Positions 17,110-26,282 of a stretch of 64,000 bases of DNA are shown here, one piece after another. Every line of letters begins with the position of its first letter. Position 1 is the first letter of the stretch. The stretch covers positions 25,463-89,462 of the forward strand of contig MSHH01000064.1 of assembly GCA_001941075.1 (NCBI GenBank). The letters are read 5' to 3'. This DNA is from Oscillospiraceae bacterium Zagget6 (GTDB taxonomy: Bacteria; Bacillota; Clostridia; Oscillospirales; Oscillospiraceae). Both the position numbers and the translations under genes were made by a program. Below the pieces are notes generated by a model. The model made no database searches. It was not told where the DNA came from and worked only from the letters and a program-made list of their open reading frames with translations.

Positions 17110-18561
17110 TTATTCCTCCCCGGTTCCGTTTTTAAGCAGCGCCAGCAGCGGCTTGCGCTTCCAAATACCCGCCAGTCCCACCAGCAGGAACACCACATAC
17201 CGCCAGTATCCCAGTCGGTAGAGGCCCATCATGACAAAGCAGCCCACAATCACCGTTACGGTCAGAGCGGCGAGCCGCTTTTCGGCAAACACGGGTTCCT
17301 CTACCTCGTGGCGGCGGCAGGCCCGCTTCATCACGAGGTAGTGGAGCAGGGTCAGCAGCGCATAGCTCACCAGCGTGGTCCACCCGGCGGCCAGGAAGCC
17401 GAACAGGGGAATGAAGATGGCGTTGAGCACCAGATTGGCCCCTGCGCTGATAATGGACACGGCGGGGATCAGCCGGGTCTCCCCGTAATACATCTCCACG
17501 TTGGCGAAGAGCATATACAAAAAGACGAAGAACACGCTTGCCGCCACCGGCGGGATGACCCAAATGGCGCTCTGGTATTCCCCTGTGGCCAGCAGTGCCA
17601 CCAGGTCCGGCGCAAACGCTGTCATCAGGAGGACCACCACGCCCAGCATCAGGCAAATCAAGGTGGACTGCTTTCGTATCTCCCCGTAGGCGCCGGCCTT
17701 GAGCTTTTTGTACATCCAGGGGTTGTAGGAGCCGTTGATGGCGGACACCAGCAGCAGGGTCAGCGTGGCGGCGGAGTAGGCCACCGAGTAGATGGCGGTG
17801 CTGCCCGTCCCCTCGTAGTAGTTGATCATGATTCTATCTGCCTGGTTCAGCACCGTCTGAGACAGGTAATAGAAGATGAGCGGCAGGTTGAACCGCAGGG
17901 CGAATTTCCAGTAAGTCGCGTCGAAGAACTTCCCGCCCTTTTTTAGCAGGTAGACGTACAGGACCGCGCCAAATATCCCCTGCACAGCGACCGTGGCGAT
18001 GATGCGGGCCTCCGCCTTGTAGGGGGTACAAAGCACCGCAACGATGGCGATGACCGGCGAAGCGATGGTGCTGGCGACGGTGACGGCCACCGGCGCCCGA
18101 TAGCGGAAGTCGAACCGCTCCCGGTTGGTCCAGAGGTACAGCGGGGGGTTGAAGAAAATCTCCACGAACATCAGCCCCATCAGCAGGGAGGACAGGCCGA
18201 TGAACTGGTCGATCCACCGCCGGAACAGCAGGTACACCACCAGCCACCCCAGGGTCATGACCGAAATCAGCCCCACGATGGAGGAGACGTACCCGTCCTT
18301 GTCCTCCTCGTAGCGGATCAGGCCGTTGTTCAGCCCCTCATAGGGCAGCTTCAGCGAGGTGAGGACCACCAACAGTTCAAACCAGGTCTGGTAAACGCTG
18401 TAGACGCCGTACTCCTGGGTGGTCAGCAACCGGGTGAAGATGGGGACGGTGATAAACGCAGTGCCCCGCTGGAGAAAGTTGCAGATGGTAAAGTAGATGG
18501 AGGTCTTTTTTGCGTCCGACAGCTTCCGGTAGGCGCTTTTGAGCTTGTCAGGCCACTTCAT
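17110..18561 (-). CDS. Oligosaccharide flippase (Wzx/MVF-type)
   Basis: A 483-residue polytopic protein of the polysaccharide biosynthesis (MATE-like) family, with twelve or more hydrophobic segments. The N-terminus ICNFLQRGTAFITVPIFTRL, with TTQEYGVYSVY after it, is typical for Wzx. It flips lipid-linked repeat units. The ATG at 18561 overlaps the upstream gene by 14 nt; the open frame extends 60 codons further but with non-membrane, Pro/Ser-rich sequence that is the other gene's shadow. Confidence 0.85.
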   Translation of the reverse strand: MKWPDKLKSAYRKLSDAKKTSIYFTICNFLQRGTAFITVPIFTRLLTTQEYGVYSVYQTWFELLVVLTSLKLPYEGLNNGLIRYEEDKDGYVSSIVGLISVMTLGWLVVYLLFRRWIDQFIGLSSLLMGLMFVEIFFNPPLYLWTNRERFDFRYRAPVAVTVASTIASPVIAIVAVLCTPYKAEARIIATVAVQGIFGAVLYVYLLKKGGKFFDATYWKFALRFNLPLIFYYLSQTVLNQADRIMINYYEGTGSTAIYSVAYSAATLTLLLVSAINGSYNPWMYKKLKAGAYGEIRKQSTLICLMLGVVVLLMTAFAPDLVALLATGEYQSAIWVIPPVAASVFFVFLYMLFANVEMYYGETRLIPAVSIISAGANLVLNAIFIPLFGFLAAGWTTLVSYALLTLLHYLVMKRACRRHEVEEPVFAEKRLAALTVTVIVGCFVMMGLYRLGYWRYVVFLLVGLAGIWKRKPLLALLKNGTGEE

Positions 18562-19783
18562 GGGAAATCCCCTCTTCCGACAGCATGACGCCGATCCAAA
18601 ATCCAAAATAGACCCCGAAGGTGTTGGTGAACGCGGATTCTCCCGTACTGGAGATGATGAGGTAGATAAAACACACCAGCGCGGCGGCGTAGGCGTAGGC
18701 GTTGACCAGCCGCAGCCGGGAAAGCTGCCAGAAAATAGCAATCAGCGCTCCGCAGTAGAAAACGGTCCCCAGAACACCCGCCTCGCCCATCAGATAAGGC
18801 CAGAAGGAGTCGGAAATAAAGGAGTGGTACGTCTCCGAAATGCCCCAGATGTGGTTGATGTGGTAAAGCTCATAGACCCTGGAGTATGGCTCAGCGGAGA
18901 AGGCGGAGCCGAAGGTGGCAAAGCCTGTCCCCAGGGGGAAGTAGTCCCGGACGATTTGGAGAGCCGTGCTGCTCAGCGCTGACCGGGCCGACTCGTTCTG
19001 TAACGTGACATAATAGAACAGGATGGTGCGGATGCCCAGCAGCAGTCCCCCCGCGCCCAGCATCCCCCATATCAGGGGGCCAAAAGCGCGGCGTCGCTGG
19101 CAGATGATCAAAAAGACGAACACCATGAAAAACACGGCACAAATCGCCTTAAATCGCAGGGTGCAGAGCATGATGGCCCACAGCGGCAGCAGGCGCAACA
19201 GCACCCGGTCCCCCAAAAACTCGTACATGCGGAAGTAAACAGCGCAGATGACGCACATGACTGCGGCGCAATAGGTGTAAGCGGAATAGAACAGCTTCAC
19301 GGTGCGCAGACCCATGCGGGTGTCTCCGGGGAAGAGGTGCAGCACCAGGTCCGCCAGGAACAGCACCGTCAGGCAGACCGTCACCACGTCCATCACGCGG
19401 ATGAGCGCGGCGTATCGTTCCGCTTTGCCCCAGTGCATGGTCAGCAGGTATCCCACGGCGATGGCTGCCGGGAACTTCATCCACACCAGGATGTCAGAGA
19501 GAACGTTGGACAGGGGCTGGGAGCCATTCAGCAGCGTAGAGACGCCGCCCGTCAGCAGAAACAGCAGCAAGAACACCAAAATGACAAGGGTGTTTCCTTG
19601 AAACCGAAAGGTGAACTGGGTCTGGCGAAGCTCCAGAAAAAACAGAACGACCACGCTCAGCGCCACCAGTTCCTCCAAGGCCCGGAACGGACCGATCAGA
19701 GATTGCAGCAGGTCCTGCACACAAAACAGAACCAGCAGGACGCAGAGCAGAACGCCGGGATTTTTTGACTTTTGAGGTAACAT
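18548..19783 (-). CDS. O-antigen ligase/polymerase-type membrane protein
   Basis: A 411-residue membrane protein with about eleven hydrophobic segments and a large extracellular loop (about residues 265-330) containing GTGFATFGSAF and the ISETYHSFISDSFW stretch. This is the pattern of Wzy polymerases and WaaL-like ligases. It probably polymerises flipped repeat units. These proteins diverge strongly, so polymerase versus ligase is not decided here. AAAGGA precedes the ATG. Confidence 0.75.
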   Translation of the reverse strand: MLPQKSKNPGVLLCVLLVLFCVQDLLQSLIGPFRALEELVALSVVVLFFLELRQTQFTFRFQGNTLVILVFLLLFLLTGGVSTLLNGSQPLSNVLSDILVWMKFPAAIAVGYLLTMHWGKAERYAALIRVMDVVTVCLTVLFLADLVLHLFPGDTRMGLRTVKLFYSAYTYCAAVMCVICAVYFRMYEFLGDRVLLRLLPLWAIMLCTLRFKAICAVFFMVFVFLIICQRRRAFGPLIWGMLGAGGLLLGIRTILFYYVTLQNESARSALSSTALQIVRDYFPLGTGFATFGSAFSAEPYSRVYELYHINHIWGISETYHSFISDSFWPYLMGEAGVLGTVFYCGALIAIFWQLSRLRLVNAYAYAAALVCFIYLIISSTGESAFTNTFGVYFGFWIGVMLSEEGISHEVA

Positions 19784-19796
19784 TTCTCACGGTCCT

Positions 19797-20534
19797 TTAT
19801 GGCTCTCGGAAAATAACGCCCGGATTTTCTACCAGCAGTCTCCAGGCGTATTCCTCTGAGCAGCGCCGCAGCAGATAGTCCGCGCACGCCTGGTAGGAGG
19901 CGGGACGCTGGACGGCGTGGTGACAATCGGTCCCCAGGATGTCGATCAGCCCGCCCCGGAGCAGCCGCCGGGCGGTGACGCGCTCGGTCAGCGGCGCAGG
20001 CGGCCCGGCAATGCTGCCTGTGTTCACCTGGACCCAGCCGCCTGCATCCTTTAACTGCCGGACCAGGCCGGGCCGCGCCTGAATGCAGGTGTACCGCTCC
20101 ACGTGGGCCACCAGAGGCCGATAACGGTTGGCGGTCAGGATGTCCATGGCCCGAAGCATTTGGGGAAAGGGAAGGTCAGGGGCAAACTCCAGCAGCACGA
20201 AGCGGTTCCGCAGGGGACGGCACAACCCGTCCGCCAGGGCGCGGATCAATTCGCTGCTGTAAAACACCTCGTTGCCGGGCAGAATCTGCACGTTCAGGCC
20301 GATTTGTTTCGTCAGAGCCTGCACCGCCTCCAGCTGCTGCCAGTAGTGCTCCGGCGGATGCTGCCACAGCTGGGGCCGGTAGTGGGAGGTGGCGAAAATG
20401 ACGCGGATTCCCTCCCCATACGCCTGCCGCAGCAGGGCCTCCGTTTCAGCCATATCTTTGGGGCCGTCGTCCAGGCCGGGGAGGATGTGGGCGTGAAAGT
20501 CGATCAGCCCGGACAGGGGTTCTCTATCGCTCAT
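19797..20534 (-). CDS. CpsB/CapC-type tyrosine-protein phosphatase
   Basis: A 245-residue manganese-dependent PHP-fold phosphatase. Metal ligands are visible: DFHAHILPGLDDGP near residue 12, FATSHYRP near residue 50, VAHVERY in the middle and LGTDCHH near the C-terminus. It dephosphorylates the CpsD-type kinase (encoded at 10289) and so resets polysaccharide assembly. Its start overlaps the Stealth gene's end by 11 nt. Confidence 0.9.
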   Translation of the reverse strand: MSDREPLSGLIDFHAHILPGLDDGPKDMAETEALLRQAYGEGIRVIFATSHYRPQLWQHPPEHYWQQLEAVQALTKQIGLNVQILPGNEVFYSSELIRALADGLCRPLRNRFVLLEFAPDLPFPQMLRAMDILTANRYRPLVAHVERYTCIQARPGLVRQLKDAGGWVQVNTGSIAGPPAPLTERVTARRLLRGGLIDILGTDCHHAVQRPASYQACADYLLRRCSEEYAWRLLVENPGVIFREP

Positions 20535-21525
20535 AGCCGCACTTTTCCGGCAGACGTTGGGCGAACAGCGGCGTCAGCTGTGATTGAATCTCCCGAAAAT
20601 CCAGCTCTGTCTGAGAGTCGTTCAGACAGACCAGCTTGTATTTTTTCGACTGCATCACAGCCTGCACCTGGGATAAGGGGTCCTTCCCCAGCTCACAGCA
20701 GCGGCCCCAGTGGACGCTGCGGGGGATGAAGTTGCCCGTGCAGAGATTCCAATACTTAAAAATCCAATGAGACAGGTCGCTGCTGCTGCGGAAACGGTTG
20801 GATGCGCAGCGGAGCAGCTGCTTTTCCGCCACGCTCCACACCTGGTCGAAGGTGGACTTGCGGTGGGAAGTGGCAAAGTGCAGGTCCTGAAACCCGGAGA
20901 AGTATTGGAAGGGGGTCAGCAGAAGGTTGCTCACAAAATATTTCCCGTAGCAGGGACGGTAAAACTTTCCGGCATACCGTTTGAGGACGGCGGATTTTTG
21001 GAAGTTCTGGTTGAGGACGGCCATGTTGTTGAGCATGGTGTGGGGGAACACGTCCTCCGGGTCCACGCCGTCGATGGTCGTCATGGACGGAATTTCGCAG
21101 GGGACTCCGTCCCGGAAAAAATCAGAGGGATGAACCGGAGCGAACAGGTACATATCGTCGTTGAACAGGACGAAGTGTTCTGACAGGTCCGGGATGCGGT
21201 TCAGGAACAGCTCAATCACGTTGGAGTTGAAGGTGGGCAGGTATTCCGCCGGGATGTAGTCGCTGTGCCGGACAAAGCGCAGCTTGGGGTGGTCCAGGTT
21301 CAGCCACGGGGGACACTGCCCGTTGGTGACGAAAAATACCCGGTTCACCCAGGGGGCGTATTGCTCCACGCCCCGGAACCAGTAGCGCAGCCAACCCCAG
21401 TCCCGATAGCGGTTGTCGGTGCTGCCGTTGTCCTGATCGGCGGGGCAGTACCGGGCCTTTTGGGTCAGCCACTCCGGGTCCGACCCGTCCACCCAGGTGA
21501 TTACAAAGTCGATTTTTTCAGACAA
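20524..21525 (-). CDS. Stealth-family sugar-phosphate transferase
   Basis: A 333-residue Stealth protein. Conserved region 1 is DFVITWVDGSDPEW at residues 6-19. Region 2 includes RYWFRGVEQYAPWVNRVFF. The FNDDMYLF motif, shared with GlcNAc-1-phosphotransferase domains, is near residue 120. Such enzymes transfer hexose-1-phosphate to make phosphodiester-linked polymers, which suggests the polymer contains sugar phosphates. Length agrees with short bacterial members. Confidence 0.85.
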   Translation of the reverse strand: MSEKIDFVITWVDGSDPEWLTQKARYCPADQDNGSTDNRYRDWGWLRYWFRGVEQYAPWVNRVFFVTNGQCPPWLNLDHPKLRFVRHSDYIPAEYLPTFNSNVIELFLNRIPDLSEHFVLFNDDMYLFAPVHPSDFFRDGVPCEIPSMTTIDGVDPEDVFPHTMLNNMAVLNQNFQKSAVLKRYAGKFYRPCYGKYFVSNLLLTPFQYFSGFQDLHFATSHRKSTFDQVWSVAEKQLLRCASNRFRSSSDLSHWIFKYWNLCTGNFIPRSVHWGRCCELGKDPLSQVQAVMQSKKYKLVCLNDSQTELDFREIQSQLTPLFAQRLPEKCGYER

Positions 21526-21608
21526 GGGATGCCTCCACAGTTTTGCCCACGGCAGGGGATGTGCCTCTTTTCGGTTCTAAGGGGTGCGGCAGGGGAGAAA
21601 GCGGATGC

Positions 21609-22708
21609 TCACGGGAGCGTTTCCGCAATCGCCATGTAGTAGTCCTCCAAAGCGGAGTGAGCGCTCTTGATATTGTACCTGGTGGAATGATAGGCTTCGC
21701 CGCCCCGGACCCGCGGCTCTGTTTTGCAGGACAGGATGGTCTCGGCCCACTGCTCCGGCGACTGTTCCAGCGAGAGAAAGACGGTTTTCTCGCTGATTTT
21801 TACCTCGTTCGGCACTTTATCCGAGAAAACGCAGGGCAGGTCAGAAAACTGCGCTTCGATCCCCACTACGGGGACGCCTTCAAACAGGGAGGGCAACACC
21901 AGCACGTCCATAGCCTGGTACAGCTGGTCCACGTTGCCGCAGCTGCCCAAAAAACGCACGCGGCCGCTGACGCCCAGTTCTTGGGCCTGCCGCCGAATCG
22001 CGTGTTCCTTTTCTCCCGTTCCAACCAGGAGCAAAAGGGCGTTGGCTTCTGTTTCAAAACGCTTGCGAAAATTTTCAGCAGAAAATGGTGATTTTTTTGT
22101 TGGGAGAGCCGTCCCACATGGCCGACGACAAATTCCGACTGGGAGATGCCCAGCTCCGTGCGTATTTTCTCGCGGGTCTCCGCGTTGAACAGGAACCGGT
22201 CCCCCTCGATGGCGTTGGGAATCACAGTGAAGTCCTCGGCCCCGAACAGGAAATTTCCCGCCTCCTGGCCACAGGCGCAGCGATAGTTTGCTACGGTAGA
22301 CAGTTTTCCTTTAAAAAAGAGCTTGAGCGGGTATTTATAATCCAGGTCGATGGAGGTGTTGTGGCTGTGGGCAATGCGCACCGGGACGTCGGCCTCCTTC
22401 GCGGTCAGCAGCGGAAGATAGCTCATGGAGTCGATGTGCGCGTGGATGATTTGGTATTCCGGATGATCGCGCCAAAACTGTTCCATATAGCGGAAATACG
22501 CAGGGTAGTTTTGGGGCAGCAGCCGCGGCGCATAAAACACCCTGCCGCCCAGCGCCAGGATCTCGTCGTCGTAGTCGCTTTTTTCCGGCCGGTGGGTCAG
22601 AAAATCGAACTGGAGCCTGGTGCGGTCCATGCTGCGGTAATAGTTCATCAGTATGGTTTCCAGCCCGGCTCTGTGCATATTATTAACGCACTGTAATACT
22701 CGTATCAT
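21609..22708 (-). pseudogene. GT4-type glycosyltransferase with one frameshift
   Basis: Two overlapping frames together encode one complete family-4 glycosyltransferase of about 365 residues. The first (from the ATG at 22708, RVLQCVNNMHRAGLETILMNYY) covers the acceptor domain through IFASVLKQKP. The second continues ALLLLVGTGEKEHAIR, then the donor-site segment SLFEGVPVVGIEAQ. A single missing A at about 22042-22043 accounts for the break: restoring it gives Pro-Asn-Ala-Leu in register. Real decay, slippage or a sequencing error are all possible. It overlaps the upstream pseudogene by 4 nt. Confidence 0.8.
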
Positions 22709-23235
22709 TTTTTCGTGCTCGCTCTGTAGATCTCCAGGGTCTGGTCCACGATAGTGTCCCATTGATATTCCCCGCAGACAAACTCGGAGGACCCCCCTTT
22801 CCCCTTTGACAGTCTTTCACTGCGGCCCCGTTGTTGCACAAGGTCTGCAATGTCTCCCGCAGGATCGCCGTATCGCCCTGTGGGAAGGTCATGCTGTGGC
22901 CACCCAAAACGGAGGCGCGCTCCGCAATGTCCGGCGTGACACAGCAGCAGTCGTAGCTCAGCGCCTCCAGCAGAGTCAGCGGCATTCTCTCCACGTCGCT
23001 GGGCAGCACTATAGAGGTAGGCGTTGCGGTACAGTTTCTCCACGAACTGGTCGGATGCGGAGGACCCGCCCGCGATGACAAGCCGTTTGTCGGTCTGTAC
23101 GCCTCGAAAGGCGTCGATCAGGGCGGCAGCGCCTTTTTTCCGGCACAAGCCGACCCAGGCAGAGAAGGGAAAAGCCGCCTGGACGCGCATTTGCGCCGGA
23201 GCAGCATTTTTGACATCGAAAGGGATTTTCATCAT
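22705..23235 (-). pseudogene. Decayed glycosyltransferase fragment (GT1/GT4 type)
   Basis: First remnant of the operon. The frame starting at 23235 carries KKGAAALIDAFRGVQTDKRL and ends EKLYRNAYLYS. Homology then moves to another frame (VLPSDVERMPLTLLEALSYD to about 22820) and returns to the first frame for the C-terminal QWDTIVDQTLEIYR. At least two frameshifts are needed. The N-terminal domain of a normal enzyme (about 180 residues) is missing; the 358 bp upstream to 23593 do not encode it. Confidence 0.7.
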
Positions 23236-23328
23236 ATGTTCTTGCTTATGTGCGTTTTTATCCGCAATTTAACTGTTTTTTATGACGAATAATCGACCGA
23301 TTGCCACCCCTTTATGCACGTGATACCT

Positions 23329-23357
23329 ATTTTACACCAGTTCATAGAAATTTACAA
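23329..23357 (-). promoter_or_regulatory. Promoter of the exopolysaccharide operon
   Basis: Minus strand TTGTAA (23352-23357), 17 bp, TAAAAT (23329-23334). It is the only good promoter in the 358-bp gap 23236-23593 ahead of the operon. The rest of that gap shows nothing I can call apart from a short inverted repeat CCGGC/GCCGG at about 23544-23560. Confidence 0.6.
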
Positions 23358-23593
23358 TAGCTGTTTGCTGGAAATGGTTCGCCCAATATTCCCAAAATTT
23401 CTGTGGTTTTATCGCCGCTTTTTGTCACAGGGACGTGAAAATGCACGGTTTCACTTTTCTAAAAGACCCCCATCCAGCTTCCCTGTCCAGGCTGAAAACA
23501 CCCAGGAACCCTTTTCGCCCTGCAACATAGGATAAAATGTGACCGGCCTCAACAGCCGGGCGCAAATTTCCTGAATCGTTGGAGGTACTTTTT

Positions 23594-23758
23594 ATGGGAT
23601 GCTGCAATAATGGCTGCGGCGGCGGGGGCTGCCTGTGGATCATCATCCTCATCATCATCCTCTTCTGCTGCTGCGGCGGAGGCTGGGGCGGCTGCGGCAA
23701 TGGCTGTGGCTGTGGCAACGGTTGTGGCTGCGGCAACGACTGCGGCTGTGGCTGCTGA
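23594..23758 (+). CDS. 54-residue Cys/Gly-rich single-pass membrane peptide
   Basis: Starts at ATG 23594 behind GGAGGT (23581-23586) and ends with TGA at 23756-23758, before a strong terminator at 23816-23837. Residues 1-13 contain four Cys (MGCCNNGCGG start). Residues 14-24 are a short hydrophobic stretch of Leu, Trp, Ile and Phe, residues 25-27 are three Cys, and residues 28-54 repeat Cys-Gly and Gly-Asn-Gly units. In all there are 15 Cys among 54 residues. It may be a metal-binding or spore-coat-like small protein; I cannot assign it to a family. Confidence 0.7.
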   Translation: MGCCNNGCGGGGCLWIIILIIILFCCCGGGWGGCGNGCGCGNGCGCGNDCGCGC

Positions 23759-23815
23759 GGAACCCCTGTGAAGCGTCTCCGGCAGACGCCGGGGATGTAA
23801 CAAGCAATACAAAAG

Positions 23816-23837
23816 AGGCGGGGCTGCGGCCCCGCCT
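23816..23837. terminator. Intrinsic terminator, 9-bp GC stem
   Basis: AGGCGGGGC (23816-23824) pairs with GCCCCGCCT (23829-23837) around a 4-nt loop. It is A-rich on the left and has T runs on the right, so it can serve the Cys-rich gene and the minus-strand acetyltransferase gene. Confidence 0.85.
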
Positions 23838-23874
23838 TTGGATTTTCTATGGCATGTTTACATTGTATCCGATT

Positions 23875-24462
23875 TTAAGTAGACCCGCACATTGTCCCGA
23901 AAGCGGCCTTCGGCAACATATAATGGTAGAGGGCCTGATAGTCCGTTGCAATCTGCCCCGCCGAGGGCGCAGCACCCAGGGTCAGAAGCACATACTCCAC
24001 GCCAAAGAGCCACACCGTTGCGGAGGACAGCGCCGCCCCATTCCGCCGATAAAAGGCCACCCGCCGCTCTCTGATGCTCAGGTCGGCGGGATTTGCCGCG
24101 CCCTGTGGATTCTCCGATTCGATGAGGAGATAACAGCCCTCCGGCAGTGTCTGACGCAGATGCCGCAAAATCGCCCCGCCGCAGCCGGTCCCCCGGAACC
24201 GGGGCAACACCGCGAAATAATCCAGCAGCAGGGCTGGATTGTCGGGAGCCTGTGCCAACACATAGTAGCCCGTCAGCGTTTCGCCCCGGTACGCGCCCCA
24301 AAGGGTGTTGATACCCTGGCCCTCCAGGTCCGCCAGCAGCTCCTGGGGTTTCAGCTCCGAAGGGGGAAAGTCCCGCTCCATCTGCTCGTAATAGAGGGCT
24401 GTCCACTCAGACCGGGCCAGGCGGCGGAAACGCCAGCTCGCCAGTTTCGCTCCTTCGCTCAT
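23875..24462 (-). CDS. GNAT-family N-acetyltransferase
   Basis: A 195-residue protein with one GNAT fold. The acetyl-CoA loop is FRGTGCGGAILRHL (residues about 90-103, the R/Q-x-x-G-x-G/A pattern), preceded by the beta4 strand LLLDYFAVLP. It would acetylate a small molecule or protein amine in the cytoplasm; the substrate is unknown. Its start overlaps the upstream small gene by 4 nt (ATGA), so the two are translationally coupled. Confidence 0.8.
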   Translation of the reverse strand: MSEGAKLASWRFRRLARSEWTALYYEQMERDFPPSELKPQELLADLEGQGINTLWGAYRGETLTGYYVLAQAPDNPALLLDYFAVLPRFRGTGCGGAILRHLRQTLPEGCYLLIESENPQGAANPADLSIRERRVAFYRRNGAALSSATVWLFGVEYVLLTLGAAPSAGQIATDYQALYHYMLPKAAFGTMCGST

Positions 24463-24758
24463 CGCGCTGTGGCTTCCACAGAGGCGATTTTCAGCCCCAC
24501 GCCGTTCTGCCGGGCCAGATCCTCCGTCTTGTCGATGAGCTTTCGGCTGTTGCCGTTGATAAGGTCCGCCGCCAGCCGATCCTTTTGCTCCTGGGAGAGG
24601 GTGGAGAGCACCCGCTTCGCCATGCCGGTGGACATGCCGTTGGAGAGCAGCATCCCCACTGGGTTCCCGCTCTGGCGCAGCTGCTCCCCCATTTGAGGCA
24701 GCAGGTTCAGCAACGTCTCATAATCTACTTCGCTGATTTCCAACTCCAGTTTTATCAT
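24459..24758 (-). CDS. Hypothetical 99-residue helical protein
   Basis: I do not recognise it. It starts with a beta-like stretch (MIKLELEISEVDYETLL), followed by charged amphipathic helices with a small glycine/methionine-rich segment (GMLLSNGMSTGMAKR). It has no signal peptide or membrane segment, so it is probably cytoplasmic. Overlap with the acetyltransferase gene suggests joint expression. The length and start are supported by AAGGATTTC ahead of the ATG, a moderate ribosome-binding site. Confidence 0.6.
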   Translation of the reverse strand: MIKLELEISEVDYETLLNLLPQMGEQLRQSGNPVGMLLSNGMSTGMAKRVLSTLSQEQKDRLAADLINGNSRKLIDKTEDLARQNGVGLKIASVEATAR

Positions 24759-24780
24759 AACAAGAAATCCTTTCCAATGC

Positions 24781-25314
24781 TCACAGGCTGACCTGGATCA
24801 TCGCATGGTGGACGGCGGGCAAAAACTTTTCCACAATGTCCGCCGTTTTCAGCTTCAGGCTGGAGGTGTTGATGCAGGGGTGACAGCCGAAGTATTCCTG
24901 CTCCAGCACCGCCCGGTCCACTACCAACTGCACCTGGTTCTCTCGGTCGTATTGCAGTCCCATCACCGAGACGCTGCCCGGCGTCACATTCAGCAGCCGC
25001 TCCATGTCCTCCGGTGTGCCGAAGGACAGCCGGGCCACCCCCAGCTGGTGGGACAAATCCTTGGTCTTAAAGGGCTTGTCGCCGGGCATCAGCATCAGGT
25101 AAAATTTTGTCTTTTGCCGGTTGCAGAGAAACAGATTCTTGCAGATCAGTACCCCCAGCACCGCGTCAATGACGTTGCACACCTCCATGGTGTCCGCCGG
25201 GGCGTGGTCGGTGCGCTGGTAGGCAATGCCCAGCCGGTCCAGCAGGTCGTAGGTCTCCCGTTCCTTGTCCAGCCGCCCTGTGCAGTCAGCGGGCCGCCCG
25301 TTGTAAAGCTCCAT
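24781..25314 (-). CDS. YbaK/ProX-type prolyl-tRNA editing domain protein
   Basis: A 177-residue stand-alone editing domain of the PrdX/ProXp group. Visible are the N-terminal LDRLGIAYQRTDHAP, the tRNA-editing strand KNLFLCNRQKTKFYLMLMPGDK with its conserved Lys, LSFGTPEDMERLLNVTPGSVS and the late HPCINTSSLKLKT. Such proteins hydrolyse Ala-tRNA(Pro) or related mischarged tRNAs. A promoter is visible upstream at 25414-25442, so it appears monocistronic. Confidence 0.85.
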   Translation of the reverse strand: MELYNGRPADCTGRLDKERETYDLLDRLGIAYQRTDHAPADTMEVCNVIDAVLGVLICKNLFLCNRQKTKFYLMLMPGDKPFKTKDLSHQLGVARLSFGTPEDMERLLNVTPGSVSVMGLQYDRENQVQLVVDRAVLEQEYFGCHPCINTSSLKLKTADIVEKFLPAVHHAMIQVSL

Positions 25315-25413
25315 CGTATGTCCACCTCTTAAATAAGCTCATTTACGTCGTTTCTTCGTACTTATGCGGCCTGCACCGCAGAAAACGCCGCTGTACAGTC
25401 CTCAACAGACACT

Positions 25414-25442
25414 ATTATAGGCACTTCCCCCGCCGTTGGCAA
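25414..25442 (-). promoter_or_regulatory. Promoter of the prolyl-tRNA editing gene
   Basis: Minus strand TTGCCA (25437-25442), 17-bp spacer, TATAAT (25414-25419). Confidence 0.75.
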
Positions 25443-25481
25443 GTCCGCCATTGTAAATTTCGTCTCGTAAGGGAATCCCAC

Positions 25482-25510
25482 TTGACGGCGGCGAACGGTT
25501 TGGCTATAAT
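25482..25510 (+). promoter_or_regulatory. Promoter of the DivIVA-like gene
   Basis: TTGACG (25482-25487), 17-bp spacer, TATAAT (25505-25510), with the gene's ATG about 60 nt further on. Confidence 0.8.
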
Positions 25511-25571
25511 GAAACCTGCTTTTGAAATCGTGCCGCGAGGGGCACAGAGAAACCCGGTGGAGGGAAGCAGG

Positions 25572-26150
25572 ATGAACGACATTCAAATCAGAAAGGTCGC
25601 CTTTGGAGGCTATCACCGGGAGGACGTGGAAAAGGTCCTCAGCCAGTGGCAAAGCACCGCCGCACAGCAGAAGGAGGCCCTTCGGACGGCCCAGGCGGAG
25701 CGGGACGCTTTGGTGACAGAGCGGGAGGCCCTGGGTCAGACGTGCGCCGACCTCCGGGCAGAGCTGGAGGAGAAAAATCGGGAAAACGCCGCGCTCCAGA
25801 ATGAGAAGGCGGCGCTCCAAACGTCGCTGGACGGAAAGGCCCAGGAGAACAGCCATCTGACCCGTATGCTGCGGGAGGTGCAGCAGTCCTGCGACGCGCT
25901 GGCGAACGAGCTGAACACCCAGGAGGCGGCGTTGGACGAGCAGCGCCACCTGTTCGACGAACTGCTCCAGGAATATGGCAAGCTGGAGAGCAAGCTGGAA
26001 CGCTGCAACCAGGTGGGACGGCTGGCAAAAGAGGGCGGCAGCAAGGCGGCGCAGGCGCTGACCGGCGTGGCCGCTCAGCTCCAGGAAATTCGTTCCCAGG
26101 TGCAGGAGGTAGACGCGGCGCTGGACCGGGACGGGCTTGTCAGCCAGTGA
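25572..26150 (+). CDS. DivIVA-domain coiled-coil protein
   Basis: 192 residues from the ATG behind GGAGGGAAGCAGG. The N-terminus IRKVAFGGYHREDVEKVLSQ resembles the DivIVA/GpsB membrane-targeting segment, in which F-x-x-x-GY-x-x-x-D-V is characteristic. Residues about 35-180 are a long Glu/Gln/Ala-rich coiled coil. Such proteins gather at curved membranes and organise division, cell-wall growth or sporulation. The gene is next to mreB/mbl in the same direction, which supports a morphogenetic role, although mreB has its own promoter. Confidence 0.75.
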   Translation: MNDIQIRKVAFGGYHREDVEKVLSQWQSTAAQQKEALRTAQAERDALVTEREALGQTCADLRAELEEKNRENAALQNEKAALQTSLDGKAQENSHLTRMLREVQQSCDALANELNTQEAALDEQRHLFDELLQEYGKLESKLERCNQVGRLAKEGGSKAAQALTGVAAQLQEIRSQVQEVDAALDRDGLVSQ

Positions 26151-26282
26151 GACGGCCCGCGTGTTCCCCGACAAAGGGGAGGCGGTTCCGATGGAATCCC
26201 ACAAAACGGAATGTATGGTGAGAACGTGCAAAATTTCCCGCCACCTGTGGCGAAATTTCTCAAAAAAGTTTGTCAAACCCCG

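Noticed and set aside
18562-18741. Longer flippase start 60 codons upstream
   Set aside because: The extra residues are Pro/Ser/Cys-rich and overlap the polymerase gene; the ATG at 18561 starts the normal Wzx N-terminus.
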